The notes: generated from the sequence alone by a model not told the origin. Counted from the first letter of the stretch, positions 12,551 to 24,544 are shown. The stretch is DNA of 64,000 bases from Sorex araneus (GCF_027595985.1 NC_073307.1:37576234-37640233); one strand, 5' to 3'. Translations and numbers: made by a program.

Positions 12551-12812
12551 GACTGGAGTGATAGCACAGTGGGTAGGGCGTTTGCTTTGCACATGGCCTA
12601 CCCAGGTTCAGTTCCTCCGCCCCTCTCAGAGAGCCTGGCAAGCTACTGAGAGTTTTCCGCCTGCATGACAGAGCCTGCAAGCTCCCTGTGGCATATTCTA
12701 TATGCCAAAAACAGTAGCAATAAGTCTCACAATGGAGAAGTTACTCGTTACTGGTGCCCACTTGAGCAAAAATTGATGAACAACAGGATGACAGTGCAGG
12801 ACGGTGCAGTTT
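12551..12812 (+). mobile_element. Near full-length SINE2
   Basis: Shows the whole architecture: head GGACTGGAGTGATAGCACAG, CTCAGAGAGCCTGGCAAGC, ATATGCCAAAAACAGTAGC and a terminal GGATGACAGTGCAGGACGG. Confidence 0.88.
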
Positions 12813-13089
12813 TTCAATAACTAAAAGATTGGGTGCTGAACACGGAAGAAATGTTCAAGCAGAACAAGCACAAACAGCTAAATAAGCAAATGTTTCAGAA
12901 ACAACACATCAGGCCTTCTTGGCTTAAAAGGAAAGGTTTGGGAGGTAATAGAGGCAGGGTCCTCAAGCACATCAGTGGTGTAGAGGTGTGGTATATGTCT
13001 ATATCTAAATTACAAATCCAGCAACATTCAAGGGAGGTTATCCAAACTACACCAACTAATTTTAAAATGTTCTTGTCAAGGACACATGC

Positions 13090-13240
13090 TGGGAGCTGGG
13101 GGCTGGAGGAGGAAATCTGGGGAAATTGATGGAGGGAAGTGTACAGTTGTGGTGGGATCGGTGTTGGAACATGGTACAACTGAAACTCAACTATGAATAA
13201 CTATGTTAATCATGGTGCCTTAAAAATAGATAAGTACATA
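13090..13240 (+). mobile_element. LINE-1 3' tail, sense
   Basis: GGTGTTGGAACATGGTACAA, CTGAAACTCAACTATGAATA and AATCATGGTGCC match the tail module also seen at 44575-45062. Confidence 0.5.
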
Positions 13241-13840
13241 AAACAAAGTAAGGGTATTTTTTCAAAGGATTCAATATATTGAATGCACCCTCAATTGAAA
13301 AAGAATAACCTGCCTGCTCAAGATTAACATTTGCAATAAATATCTTAAAGAGAAGAATATGGAACGCAAATGTATATTGTAATACAAAATGTACACTTTT
13401 GGGATTAACAATACTTTCTTCATAAGAACTGCAACAAGGCTTATTCTTTGTACCCCAACAAATAACAATTAGTTGCACAAGACCCAGTAGTACACGGATA
13501 TTTTGTCTTTGAAGGGAAATAACATTAAGGCAGAAAAATCAAGCATAGCCTATTTTACAGAAAGCCAAACTTCCTGAGAGGCAACTGACAAAAGAAAAAA
13601 AAAAACTGACAGGAGTGTAACCTGAAACTTATAAATATAAAATATATATTTAGAAATCATGACTTCCTTAGAGAAAATCGTTTGACTAAAAATTCAGGAA
13701 GAAAAGCTTCTCTACCTTTCATATTCCAAGGTAACGACTAAATAAGAATCCCCCATAAGGGGGATTTTATGTCAACTTTTACTTAAATTACTCAAAGTAT
13801 TGGCCAACCCTATTAATTCTGCAGAATTACTTTAGTTTTC

Positions 13841-14021
13841 GGGGCTGGAGTGATAGCAACGCAGATAGGGCATTTGCCTTGCACACAGCCGACCCAGGTT
13901 TGATTCCCAGCACCCCATATGGTCCCCTGCACCGCCAGGAGTAATTCCTGAGTGCATGAGCCAGTAATAACTCCTGTGCATCACCCAGTGTGACTCAAAA
14001 AGCAAAAAAAGAGGAAAAAAA
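13841..14021 (+). mobile_element. tRNA-derived SINE with target duplication
   Basis: GGGGCTGGAGTGATAGCAAC head to A-rich tail. AGAATTACTTT occurs at 13823-13833 and 14022-14032. The match extends with mismatches to the SINE edge. Confidence 0.9.
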
Positions 14022-14386
14022 AGAATTACTTTCATTTTCCAATTCACACACAGGTTATATGTGTGTGAAAGCTTTATAAAGCACCATTCCTGTGTTTTTA
14101 TTTTGAGAGACAAGTCATTTTCATAGTCATTAAGAAGAATTCAAATGTATTCTCTTCTACTAAGATCAGAAAAGACTTAACTTAAAACAGAGGTCACTTG
14201 TGGAAATTCCAAATTTCCTCTACTTTTCAAGCCCACTGTTCTCCCTTGAACAAGTATCTTGCTTGCTTCTATGTTTCTTTGTTTGCTTATTTTCACTTTG
14301 GAGAAGCCTGTGTTCTGTCTTGAATACACACTTCTCCCTTTCTCTCCCTTCACACCTTTCTATATGTTTCAATAAAAACTTTCATG

Positions 14387-14401
14387 AAGGAAAGGAAGAA
14401 A

Positions 14402-14434
<33 letters not shown>

Positions 14435-14482
14435 GAAGGAAGGAAGGAAGGAAGGAAGGAAGGAAGGAAGGAAGGAAGGAAG
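14387..14482 (+). repeat. (GAAA)n/(GGAA)n microsatellite
   Basis: About 96 bp shifting from GAAA to GGAA units. It creates long Lys/Arg/Glu-only open frames that are not genes. Confidence 0.95.
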
Positions 14483-15654
14483 TTCCTCTTTAACTATGTG
14501 TTCTTTGCTACCAGTTCCATAAATACCAAAAATAGAAAGGACTTCCCTACACAGCCTCCTTCTGGACCTAAACATTGACCTAACCAAGAAAGACAAGGTT
14601 AATGTCATAAGGTCTCCAGGCTTCTGATTGGAGAAAAGCCTTTAGGTTCTGAGTGACAGCAAGAGTCACTGTTTCTTTGATTAAAAAAAAAAAGGAAAAA
14701 AAAACAACCAAACAACCTATTAACATCCTCTATATTAGACAGGAATTTCATGTTTATTTGTGGATTCTTTTAAAGACTTCTGGTCAACCCTGCAAATAAT
14801 ACAGACTTCCAAAATGAAAAGAAATACCAAAATAACTATGGCATTTCCTCAGTTGGGCATAATGGTTTCTTCAGAGCAGGTCTGCTGCGTAAACACTGAA
14901 CATTTTCTTTCCTTTCAGTAACATCTGTGAATAAGTTTACCCCTTGCAAAAACGAGGGATTAATAACTACGTCCAGACAAGGGCGGGCACAGGTGCTTCA
15001 AGCATGTTCCACAAACACACCCCAGCACTGCCGCCACTGAGCTATTTTTGATGGAGCCCTTCAGACTTCAGTCACTCAGCGTGTCTGGCCTGGGCTAAGG
15101 GCAATCCCCCGGCAGAGATGTCAGCAGCGGCATCGAAAGCACCGGCTCTTTCCTGGCACGCTCCTTCCTGTACACACTGAACAGAGAACATCAGCCCAGC
15201 GATTTATTAAAAGCAATTGTGAGTTTCCTGGGTTTAGCCAAACATTTGGTGCATGTTATACAATCCTCTAAGCCCAAACCTCAGTCTTCCTTCTTTGAAG
15301 AAAAGCTGCCCCTGCTAGCCTAGCTCTGATCTCCCATGGCAACTGCCGTCTGGAATGTTTACTGGACATTTAACCGTGACCTGCCTCTTCCATTTGTAAG
15401 CCACATTTAACATTTTTATTTTATCTAATTTCTCTCATTCAAAGTATTTACTCCTTACTGTTAGCTACATCACACACTCTTTAATGACAGAGAGCTTTTT
15501 ATATTTGTTCAGCTGAAATTCTTAGTGTGATACATTACGTTTAATAGGCTTTGTTTTTATTGATCTGAAAATGACATTTTTTTAAAATTGGAATTTAGAA
15601 ATAGACATAAATTCTTTTACAAAGGAGTCCTTTGATAAAATCATCTTGGGTAGT
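14483..15654. other. Repeat-free block with GC-richer core
   Basis: No transposable element recognised over about 1.2 kb. The part at 14975-15230 is more GC-rich than the flank. Candidate regulatory DNA, but nothing diagnostic. Confidence 0.4.
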
Positions 15655-15665
15655 GAGTCTGTAGT

Positions 15666-15917
15666 AGCACTGTAGCTCTGTCGTCCCATCCCGTTGTTCA
15701 TTGATTTGCTCCAGTGGGCACCAGTAACGTCTCCATTGTGAGACTTGTTGTTACTGTTTTTGGCATATCGAATACGCCAACGGTAGCTTGCCAGGCTCTG
15801 CTGTGCGGGCAGGATACTCTTGGTAGTTTGCCAGGCTCTCTGAGAGGGACAGAGGAATCAAACCCAGGTCAGCCGCATGCAAGGCAAACACCCTACCCGC
15901 TGTGCTATTGCTCCAGC
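15666..15917 (-). mobile_element. Full-length SINE2 with target duplication
   Basis: Antisense from GCACTGTAGCTCTGTCGTCC to GCTGTGCTATTGCTCCAG. GAGTCTGTAGT (15655-15665) and GAGTCTGTGGT (15918-15928) flank it, one mismatch. Confidence 0.92.
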
Positions 15918-15929
15918 GAGTCTGTGGTA

Positions 15930-17039
15930 AGGATAAGAAATTAAATTTATTTCTCTTATACATGGGAAGTTGATGGGTGTATGAACAGGGAAGGCAGAAC
16001 AGACAACTTAAACACCCGAAGTTCCAGAATAATGATTTGAGGTGTTAGCTGAAAGAAACCTACCATGTCAACACACAGGCCAGGTTTAGCATTCTTTTCA
16101 CCAAGCTAAACACAGCAACTAGGGCATAAGCCTAGTGTATTTCTGATCCGGTTAGATACCAGTTCCACATGGTATCCTGAGCTTTGCTGTACTGTCCCGG
16201 AGACCCCAGTGCTGCAGGTCCCAAGCAGCACTGAATTATGGAGCCCTTGCATTGAACCACAGGTTGGCTGAAAATCATCAGTGAGCCCAGAACCTCCTGA
16301 GCACCATTTTGGAAAGCCTCCCACCACTAAAAAAAAAAAATCTCTTCCACTATTTGGAAGCTGTCTATTAGAACTTCTTGATGTTCCTTCCTCCTCTAAG
16401 TATACTTTATATATGGTTTTAAATGCTGAAATTACAAATGTTGGCACCCAGAAATATTTAATAATTTACCAAATTTTATGAGGTGTTTCATATATGGATT
16501 ATATTAGCTTAAAAGAAATTAATGCTTTTGAGTAATTAAGTAATTTTAAGTATATTGGTTTTTAAATATACTGTTAACAGCTTCCTTTTCAAACAACCTC
16601 TTGATCTAGAATCTAGAGAAAAGTGAATAAAACCTATTCTTGAATATCCTACAGAAAATTATGGAGGACTATAATCATTTGCTCTACCAAATAGACATAA
16701 ATTCATAAGGAAGAACTAGATGTTTTAACCTTATCAAAAGATATAGTAAAGAAAATGCAAAAACAAAATGTTTTTACTACCTGTATAGTAAGAGATTTAT
16801 CATTCTTGGGACATTTTGGGAGAATTTTGTAAACCAGAGTCCAGGGACAGGCTTGGTTTATAATGATCATCAAGCCTGTATGTGAACATGGAGTCAATAC
16901 TATCACCAGGACAGTGAACATGACCATCACCTCTAAAAGCTTCCATGTGTCCCTTTCACTCTTCCCCTCGTGCCCCCAGCCAGCCTCTCAATCTAAACTT
17001 AACCATATTCAGACAATCACTAATGACATTTTAACCCTA
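15930..17039. other. Mostly single-copy AT-rich DNA, no gene seen
   Basis: A heavily diverged SINE-like patch may sit at 16120-16343 (ends in an A12 run). Otherwise nothing recognised. Confidence 0.4.
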
Positions 17040-17260
17040 CAATGGAGTTTGCATTTTCAACTATTTTATGAAAACAATCAAATAGTACCTTTTCTCTGCT
17101 TGGCTTTCTTCACTCAACATAATGATTCTAAGATTCACCCATGTTGATGCATTCATCAGTAATGATTAAGTCATTCTTAATATTGTATCCATTACATAGA
17201 AACACCAAATGTTGTTGATCTACTCAGTTATTAATATGCATTGGGTTGTTTCTAGCATTT
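17040..17260 (-). mobile_element. Old LINE-1 3' fragment, antisense
   Basis: CTTCACTCAACATAATGATT, CACCCATGTTGATGCATTC and GGGTTGTTTCTAGCATTTAA are the antisense 3' ORF2/UTR landmarks of mammalian L1. Confidence 0.65.
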
Positions 17261-17296
17261 AATTTTTAATAAAATTTAAATAAATTTAAAATTATT

Positions 17297-17487
17297 AGCA
17301 CTGTAACACTGCCATCCCATTGTCCATCGATTTGCTCCAGCAGACACCAGTAATGTTCCATTGTGAGACTTGTTACTGTTTTTGGCACATCAAATACACC
17401 ACAGGTAGCTTGCCAGGCTCTGTCATGCAGGCGGAATACTCTCAGTAGCTTGCTGGGCTCTCCAAGAGGAATGGAGGAATTGAACAC
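17297..17487 (-). mobile_element. SINE2, antisense arm of an inverted pair
   Basis: GCACTGTAACACTGCCATCC through GGCTCTCCAAGAGGAATGGA. It ends where an oppositely oriented relative begins. Confidence 0.85.
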
Positions 17488-17742
17488 TGCCCACCCAACC
17501 CGCCATGTAATCTCATCAATGGCCAAGATCCAGAGATTATACAACAAAGCTCCCAGAAAAGAAAAATTCATAATCTCCCATGGCAGAGCCTGGCAAGCTA
17601 CCTGTGGAGTATTCGATATGCCAAAAACAGTGACAATAATGGGTCTCATTCCCCTCACCCTGAATGCGACAGGGACAAATGGAGATGTTACTGGCGCCCA
17701 CTCGAGCAAATCGATGAGCAACTGGACAGTGATACAGTGATA
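17488..17742 (+). mobile_element. SINE2/composite relative, sense arm of an inverted pair
   Basis: CAATGGCCAAGATCCAGAGA (composite-family module), ATATGCCAAAAACAGTGACA, GTTACTGGCGCCCACTCGAG and terminal CAGTGATACAGTG. Confidence 0.85.
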
Positions 17743-17944
17743 AATATATATGTGTATGTTAGCATTCCTCCACATTCTGACTAACATGTAATAGTATTAG
17801 TCTTTTAACTCTATTCATAGCAATAGATGGCGGCTATCTCATTATGATTTTGCTCTTATTTTCATAATGGGTGATGCTTTCTTTTTTCATAGGGACCACA
17901 TTTTAGGTAAGCTCCAATACCTATTTCTTCAGTTCTCCATCTTT

Positions 17945-18117
17945 TCTTTTTCTTTTTTGGGTCACACCTGGCAATGCACAGGGGTCACTCCTGGCTCATG
18001 CACTCAGGAATTACTCCTGGGAGTGCTTGGGGGACCATATGGGATGCTGGGAATCGAACCCGGGTCAGTTGCGTGCAAGGCAAATGCCCTACCTGCTGTG
18101 CTATCGTTCCAGCCCCT
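17945..18117 (-). mobile_element. tRNA-derived SINE with 14-bp target duplication
   Basis: Antisense, complete. AGTTCTCCATCTTT is repeated perfectly at 17931-17944 and 18118-18131. Confidence 0.92.
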
Positions 18118-18667
18118 AGTTCTCCATCTTTATTGTATACATTAAGGACTATTAACTTATAAGCTTAAGAAATTAACATATGGTTAGCAACATCTGAGAA
18201 CTCTTCAGTCAAGCTCTGAACCTGGTGGTGAAGATGACCTTTTGTAAACAAAGAATAGAGCCTATGAACTTCCCTCCCTAGAAGGGCCTAGGGTAGTAAA
18301 ACAGACCTTAAAGAGTTGTTTAAAGAACTTGATTAAAAACAGCATTAAAAAAAAAGATTTTGAAATAAAACCTTTGCTTTCTTCAAGATGCTGAGACTGA
18401 TATATTCATATAGTCCTTCTACAGATTTCTTCACATTTACTTGATGTCTTTAAATTTACTTTAAAATTTTAGCCAAAGTCAGCAGAATGAGAGTATTTAA
18501 CTAATATTGTCATCACCATAAAAGAGAGGTAGAAGCTCTCACTCTCACCTAACCCTGACACTTCAAATGTTCCCAAGTCTTTGCTGATGTCAGATCAAAA
18601 AGGAAAGAATTTTTAGATATCTTTAAGTTTGTATTTCCCTGTGAGCTTTATTTATTTCTCACTATTT

Positions 18668-18850
18668 AAATTTTTTAAGTTGAGATATTATGGTTTATAG
18701 TATTATTGAAGCTGTTATTTTACAGTTGCAGAGCTATTACACCAATCCCTCCACCAGTGTTTCAAGATCTCTCCATCATTATCCCAAGGTCTAGTTCCTT
18801 TCCCTTCTCCACCCCATCCAACGCCTCAGTTTCCAGGTTTTACTCAAGTT
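18668..18850 (-). mobile_element. Old LINE-1 3' tail, antisense
   Basis: TTACAGTTGCAGAGC and CCAATCCCTCCACCAGTG followed by a C-rich block, the layout of other antisense L1 tails here. Confidence 0.5.
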
Positions 18851-18957
18851 TCAGCATTTGCTAGCACTGGCAATTGTTCAATTTCTTCCTGTTTCCTTAT
18901 ATTCTGTATTATGAGCAAGATCATCTGTTGAGTGTGGCCTGAAAATGGCAGGAAAGG

Positions 18958-18958
<1 letters not shown>

Positions 18959-18993
<35 letters not shown>
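18959..18993 (+). repeat. (CA)n microsatellite
   Basis: About 17 CA units. Confidence 0.95.
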
Positions 18994-18996
<3 letters not shown>

Positions 18997-19130
18997 CACA
19001 CTCCTACTACTTCATGTGCTTTCATTCATTGACAACCCAGATTTCCTCTTTCACTATCACCCTTCAGCAATTAAGGCTAGACATAAAGTATAATCATCCC
19101 AGGAGAGAAGTAGTAAATAGAAATTTTCTT

Positions 19131-19771
19131 TCTTTTTTTTTTTAAAGGGAACGTAATTTTTATTTTTTTATTGAATCAACATGTGGAAAGTTACAAAGCT
19201 TTCAGGCTTAAGTCTCAGTTTCACAATGCTTGAACACCCATCCCTTCACCAGTGCACATATTCCACCACCAAGAACCAAAGTAAACCTCCCCCCCACCCT
19301 CCCATCCCCCCAGCCCCCCACCCTGCCTGTGTAGCTGATAAATTTCACTTTACTTTCGCTTTGCTTTGATTACTTTCAAACAAAAACCTCACTATTATTG
19401 TTTGGAGTTCCCCCTCCCCAGAGTCAGACCTGCTGAAAAGGAAGCATTTGATAATTTGTTTTCCATTGCTGAGAATGAAGAGATATGAGGTCGTGTGGCC
19501 ACAATAGCGGCCGCGAGGTTTTGGATTTCTGTATTTTAGTATTTTAGTAACTAAGTCCAGAAGAATTTCTGCCAGAAGTTGTATCATTGCTAGCTCGTAT
19601 CTCTCTGCTACTTCATATTCCACATATGAGTGTAATCTTTCTATGTCTGTCTCTTTCTTTCTGATACATTTCACTCAACATGATACTTTCCATGTTGACC
19701 CACTTATATGCAAATTTCATGACTTCATGTTTTCTAACAGCTGCATAGTATTCCATTGTGTAGATGTACCA
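19131..19771 (-). mobile_element. 5'-truncated LINE-1 3' end with target duplication
   Basis: Antisense tail (TTATTGAATCAACATGTGG, CCATCCCTTCACCAGTGCAC) running to CATAGTATTCCATTGTG. Flanks AGTAAATAGAAATTTTCTT (19112-19130) and AGTAAAGAGAAAATTTCTT (19772-19790) match at 17 of 19. Confidence 0.88.
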
Positions 19772-20161
19772 AGTAAAGAGAAAATTTCTTGATTAAAAAA
19801 AAATAACAACATTGTTCAGATTTTGAGTTTAAAAGAAAACTCATTTGAATTTTTTAGTAAATAATTACATAGAGACTCGAACTTACTCAAATAAAAAAGT
19901 TTTTTTCTAAACTTCATTTTCTATATTAAGAACCTGAGAATATTTATTATAAGGGAGGAATGGAGAACCAGTATAGAAAAAAACTTTACCAGAAATGAGG
20001 AAAGATTTCCCAGGTACCATAGAGCAGAGCCACGAAGGATAAAGTTGACAAGCCCTCAGCAGCATTCTAGCTTCTCTCTAAGTGTCAGTGGCCCTGGAGT
20101 GAGAAGCAGCTACCTATTACATAGGGTGAGCGACAATTCAGGAACAACCAAAGTAGTAGAT

Positions 20162-20433
20162 TGTATAATCTCTGGGGCGGCTAGGGGAAGCCTGGGTGGT
20201 TCTTCCCCTTGCCGCCTGCATTCGGTGGACACAGGCTGCTCCCCCACTCAGGGCAGCCATGCCATGGGGCAGATGAAGGAGGAAACGAGGGCCAAGCCCG
20301 TTGGTGATCAGTTGCCCGCTCCAGTCTCTCTGAGCCCCCCCCCCCGCCATTCTAGTCTCACACTGCCCCTCATTCTTGTCTCCTCCTGTCTCTCCCAATC
20401 ATCTCTCCCTCTCCATGCTCCACCTTGCAATCT

Positions 20434-20469
<36 letters not shown>

Positions 20470-21361
20470 CCTTCTCTCCTACACATGCCTGCTTCTGCAT
20501 TCTTCCCCTACATTCTTCTCCCTCTGTCCCCCTTGCTAGTCTCTCCACGCTCCATCTTGCTGCCCTGATCTCTCTTCTCTCCATGTCTCAGTATTGAGGG
20601 TAGCCACCTTACCTCATCCTGCAGCAAAATCAACATATCAAAAGCCCTTCTTCTGCTCAAGGGCAAAACACCACCTAGGGGCGTTTCTGCTCTCCTTAGT
20701 CCAATAACTTAATTAACACCTTAATTCTACTTCTTAATATTAGTTATTTTGCATGGACACAGTAAGAAATACATTGAGTTTGTAGGGTTGCTGTCCTGGG
20801 GATATCTCCCTACAGACTCAGACTATAGTGCTCAGGCCGGATGAATCATTCTTAACCTTAGCAGGGTCTGAACCTAGTTATTACTTTTTGGATCATGACA
20901 GAATTTTTCCATGACCAAGCTCTTAACTTGTATTTAAGTATTGTGGCACTTTGGTCAGGCCCACTTTGATACCAGGGTAGCACGTAGATCAGAGCTTGCC
21001 CTGGGTCCATCCAGTCCATCGTCAGGACCCTGCTTTTGGGATGCTAGGAAGTAAGGGCAACTGAGGTTTAGGTTGAGAGAACAGATGCCCCAGAAGTAAT
21101 ATTATCTGGAGTCAATTAATTCCCATGTTACAAAAGCATAGCATTAACTATCCTCTTGTGCCCATGCAAAAAGGACATTGTTCTGAATTAACTATGGAAA
21201 GGACTTAAGGAGAAAAGAAAAACAATATTTACAAGTCAACAGAGCACAAAGAAAGAGTTTACAAATAAACACAGAGGAATGGGAGCACTGTGATGGGAGT
21301 AACCCAATAAACTTAAGCTCCCTGTGACAAGGCAGAAAAGACAAACCAATGTCATCCTACA
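20162..21361 (-). mobile_element. Solo LTR of an endogenous retrovirus, minus strand
   Basis: About 1.2 kb bounded by TGT...ACA, with a perfect 6-bp target duplication GTAGAT at 20156-20161 and 21362-21367. Its reverse complement aligns along most of its length with 45697-46753. No internal gag/pol/env is present, so it is a recombined solo LTR. It carries a CT-rich tract (20430-20468) and no clear AATAAA at the position used by the other copy. A 6-bp duplication fits class II (beta-like) elements; the family name is not assigned. Confidence 0.85.
20430..20468 (+). repeat. (CT)n microsatellite inside the LTR
   Basis: About 19 CT units within the minus-strand LTR. Confidence 0.9.
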
Positions 21362-21564
21362 GTAGATGACATCCACAAAAACTATCAGGGCAATGCAGCC
21401 GTAAAGCAAAGTCTTATAGGCAGTTAGGTACTAGAGCAATAAGTCAACATGAGAAAACCAACAGCCTAGGGAGAAGCCTTGAGCTGTCTCATGGAATGCT
21501 AAGAATTGCAGTGAGAGATACCAAAAGCACAAAGGCTCTGGAGTTTCTGGGGGCGCTCACCTAC

Positions 21565-21850
21565 AGTTGCAGATTTACAAACTTTTGTGCTTACATTTCA
21601 GTCATACAATGATCAAGTAGCCATCTCTCCACCAGTGCCTATTCTCCACCATCAATATTCCCAGTATCCCTCCCACCACCCCCACCCCATGCTCCCCTCC
21701 CCCACCCCCCACCCAAGCCCCATTCACCCACCCCCTCTGTGGCAGGTGCATTCCCTTTTACTCTCTCTCATCCTTTGGGTGTTGTGGTTAAGAGCAATTA
21801 CTTTTTTCTGCCTTCAGTAGGATGGGATTCCAAGGCCAGGGTGAGAGTAG
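21565..21850 (-). mobile_element. LINE-1 3' tail plus flank, first copy of a local duplication
   Basis: Antisense L1 tail (TCTCCACCAGTGCCTATTCT, C-rich block) followed by AAGAGCAATTAC and a non-L1 flank ending GGGTGAGAGTAG. Nearly identical to 22270-22562. Confidence 0.75.
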
Positions 21851-22216
21851 AATGAGGAGCTTGTGGGACAAAGAGGCTTATACCTAAAGGCAAGGACAGA
21901 ATCTTCAATCAGAGACCTGTGATGCCCACACCCCACCTGGGCCCCATAGAGCAGCCACACTTAGCAGCTCTAAGCACAGCCTGCCTGGAGGGAGGCAAGA
22001 TGAGGGCATACCAGGAAAGGCTGGTGAAGATCAGAGAATGGCGGCGAGGGGGGTGGGGGGTGACCCTGACCTCCCCAATGCTACCAGGCTAGATCAGCTG
22101 CCCTCCTAGGCCCAGATGCCACCTTGGACAGAAAGAGAGGGAGTAAAACTCTTGAAAGTGAAAAGGAACGCTTGATAAGATACTTTCGAGAGAATAAACT
22201 GCATGTAGTTGACAAG
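21851..22216. other. Spacer between duplicated blocks, no gene seen
   Basis: GC-rich in the middle (GGCGGCGAGGGGGGTGGGGG near 22040). No recognised element. Confidence 0.45.
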
Positions 22217-22233
22217 AGCAATTACTTTTTTTT

Positions 22234-22501
22234 TAATTTATTTTTTTTTTATGAATCACTGTGAGGTATAGTTGCAGATTTACAAACTTTCGTGCTTCCA
22301 TTTCAGTCATACAATGATCGAGTAGCCATCTCTCCACCAGTGCCTATTCTCCACCATCAATATTCCCAGTATCCCTCCCACCACCCCCACCCTGTCCTCC
22401 CCTCCCCCATCCCCCACCCCCCACCCAAGCCCCATTCACCCACCCCCTCTGTGGCAGGTGCATTCCCTTTTACTCTCTCTCATCTTTTGGGTGTTGTGGT
22501 T
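22234..22501 (-). mobile_element. Short LINE-1 3' tail insertion with target duplication
   Basis: T-rich end, GAATCACTGTGAGG, the C-rich tail module, then a stop at GTTGTGGTT. AGAGCAATTACTTTTTT lies on both sides (from about 22217 and 22503), suggesting the target duplication. Confidence 0.7.
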
Positions 22502-22944
22502 AAGAGCAATTACTTTTTTCTGCCTTCAGTAGGATGGGATTCCAAGGCCAGGGTGAGAGTAGTTTCAAGAATTAAGAGTCTGTGTGGGTTATTGCATGCA
22601 TTTGTTCCAATGAGTACTTTCCACCCCTCTGCTCAGTTCCCAGGTGTTAGTAGTAGTCCCTCAGGCTGAATTCTCCCGGGGGAAATCTGCCTCATTCTAA
22701 GTGACTCCTCCCAGAGTTTGGACAGACACCAGCTTTACTCTCTGTGCCTCTTAAGTATCTGCCTATGCTGAACTGGCATCTTCTAGAACAAATAAACACA
22801 GCTATAATGATGCCTGAGTGGGTCATGACACCGTCCTCTCACTGGCAGGAGTGTGGATGGGGAATAAGACTTGGACTCTTGTTCGGACTTTTCTTTTAAC
22901 GTAGTGAGGATGAAAGGGAGAACAAGGAAAATTGACACAAAGTT

Positions 22945-23110
22945 AAGGCCCAGAGAGATAGAACTGTGGATAGGGAATTTGCCTTGCACAAGGCCAATAT
23001 GGTTCAATCTCCAGCATCACATATGGTCCCCTGAGCCATCCAGGAGTGTTCCCTGAGAACAGAGCCAAGAACATATAGCCCTGAGCATTGCCAGGTGTCC
23101 CCCCGCAAAA
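22945..23110 (+). mobile_element. tRNA-derived SINE
   Basis: AGGCCCAGAGAGATAGAACT head, TTTGCCTTGCACAAGGCC, ACATATGGTCCCCTGAGCC and an A-rich end. Confidence 0.85.
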
Positions 23111-23235
23111 AAAGAGGGAGACAAAAAAGAATGTTTAGTCTCTTAATCCATTCTATCAGTTTAACAGAGTATCTATAAAAAAACAATTCATAATTTCACA
23201 ACTAATTTTTAATTTATAGCTGGTTCTAATAAGCA

Positions 23236-23935
23236 TATCACTGTATCACTGTATCACTGTCATCCCGTTGATCATCGATTTGCTGAGTGGGGGCTAGTAA
23301 CATCTCCATTCATCCTAGCTCTGAGATTTTAGCAGTCTCTCTTTATTTGTTCTTGCAGTGGTGCTGCATTGAAGGCTCTTTCAGGGTAATGGGAATGAGA
23401 CCCATCATTGTTACTGTATTTGTATTTGGCATATCGAATACACCATGGAGAGCTTGTCAGGGTCTGCCATGTGGGCAGGATGCTCTCCGTACCTTGCCAG
23501 GATCTCCGAGAGGAAGAACTAGGCTATAAGAGGTCACACAGTCACAAATGCAGCCACACACTTCCAGGAGCATTGTTTTATAGTCTCTGGATGTTGGCCA
23601 TTGATGGGATTACATGATTCGAGGGGCAGTTTGTGAGTGTGGCTGCCAAGCTATTGGAAAATGGGGGATCTGGGTGGAGGAGGCCCAGTCCCAATCCGAG
23701 AAGGCTTGGAGATCTCAGCCCCAGGTCCTACACACCTGGTTCCTCTGCCGGTTCCTTCATGTGAGAGGCTCGTCCGAACGTGTGGAGAGTAGCCTTGAGC
23801 ATGGCTGTGGCTGGGTTCCAGAGGTCTTGAGCTGCCGGGCTCTGTTCAGGGTGGGGAGGGAAGCTCAACCCGCCCCTCTCCGAGGGGCCCCAGTGAAGAC
23901 AGCCAGGTGTGGGGGCAAGAGACTGTGTAGGCATA
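23236..23935 (-). mobile_element. Long composite SINE2-related repeat, most complete copy
   Basis: About 700 bp. It opens with the SINE2 end (ATCACTGTCATCCCGTTG). Additional modules follow: CTGAGATTTTAGCAG, GGGAATGAGACCCATCATTG, a middle block with GGCCATTGATGGGATTAC, and a GC-rich end with CTTGAGCATGGCTGTGGCTG and GTGAAGACAGCCAGGTGTGG. Shorter copies lie at 29654-30018 and 40296-40775. Confidence 0.8.
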
Positions 23936-24544
23936 CACAATTGGAATTCCAATGCGATCCGGATCAACAGTTGGTCATTTACAAACCTGGCTAAAATGCT
24001 TGTTCATAATACGGTCTGGGCAAGACGGTGCAGTGCCAGGATCCTGCAAGGCAACACTGCTCAGGGATCACCAAGACTAGGATATGATTTTACTCTCATA
24101 AATTAACCTTTTACTGTTTCATGGACTATGGCTCTAACTCAAGTCTCCTGGTTCGGAAATCCAGAACTCCTTTGACTCATGAAAGCCAGCGGCGTGAGCA
24201 TCTGCACTGGTGCCTCCAGCTCCACCAGAATGACCCAATAGTCTCAAAGTGATATATACATTGCAGAAGAGTGGGTTTACATCACTGCTAAAGAACATTA
24301 AGTTTAAGGTATTCACTGCTTTTTAAACAAACAGTAATTAAGCATGTCTTTGAAGAACTATGCTCACCTCTTCTCTAACAGATTAAAAATTCAAGCATGT
24401 CCCCAGCCAAAAAAACCAAGCTAGAGGGCATTTACTCTCATCCTGACTCTGATATGCTAAGCTCTGTGATCAAAACTAGTATTTTCCTACTAAAGTCATA
24501 ATGCACGAGAGTTCTTATTTATTTCAACTAGAGTGTTTGACTGT

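Noticed and set aside
12551-12640. tRNA gene suggested by A-box and B-box motifs
   Set aside because: The motifs belong to the tRNA-derived head of SINEs. No cloverleaf with intact acceptor stem is apparent, and the same head recurs across the window.
14200-14608. Lys/Arg-rich and Phe/Leu/Ser-rich open frames
   Set aside because: They are translations of the GAAA/GGAA microsatellite in both directions.
20045-20539. 164-residue open frame
   Set aside because: It lies largely inside the minus-strand solo LTR and its CT tract. No viral or host domain.
23614-23994. 126-residue open frame
   Set aside because: Entirely within the long composite SINE2-related repeat.
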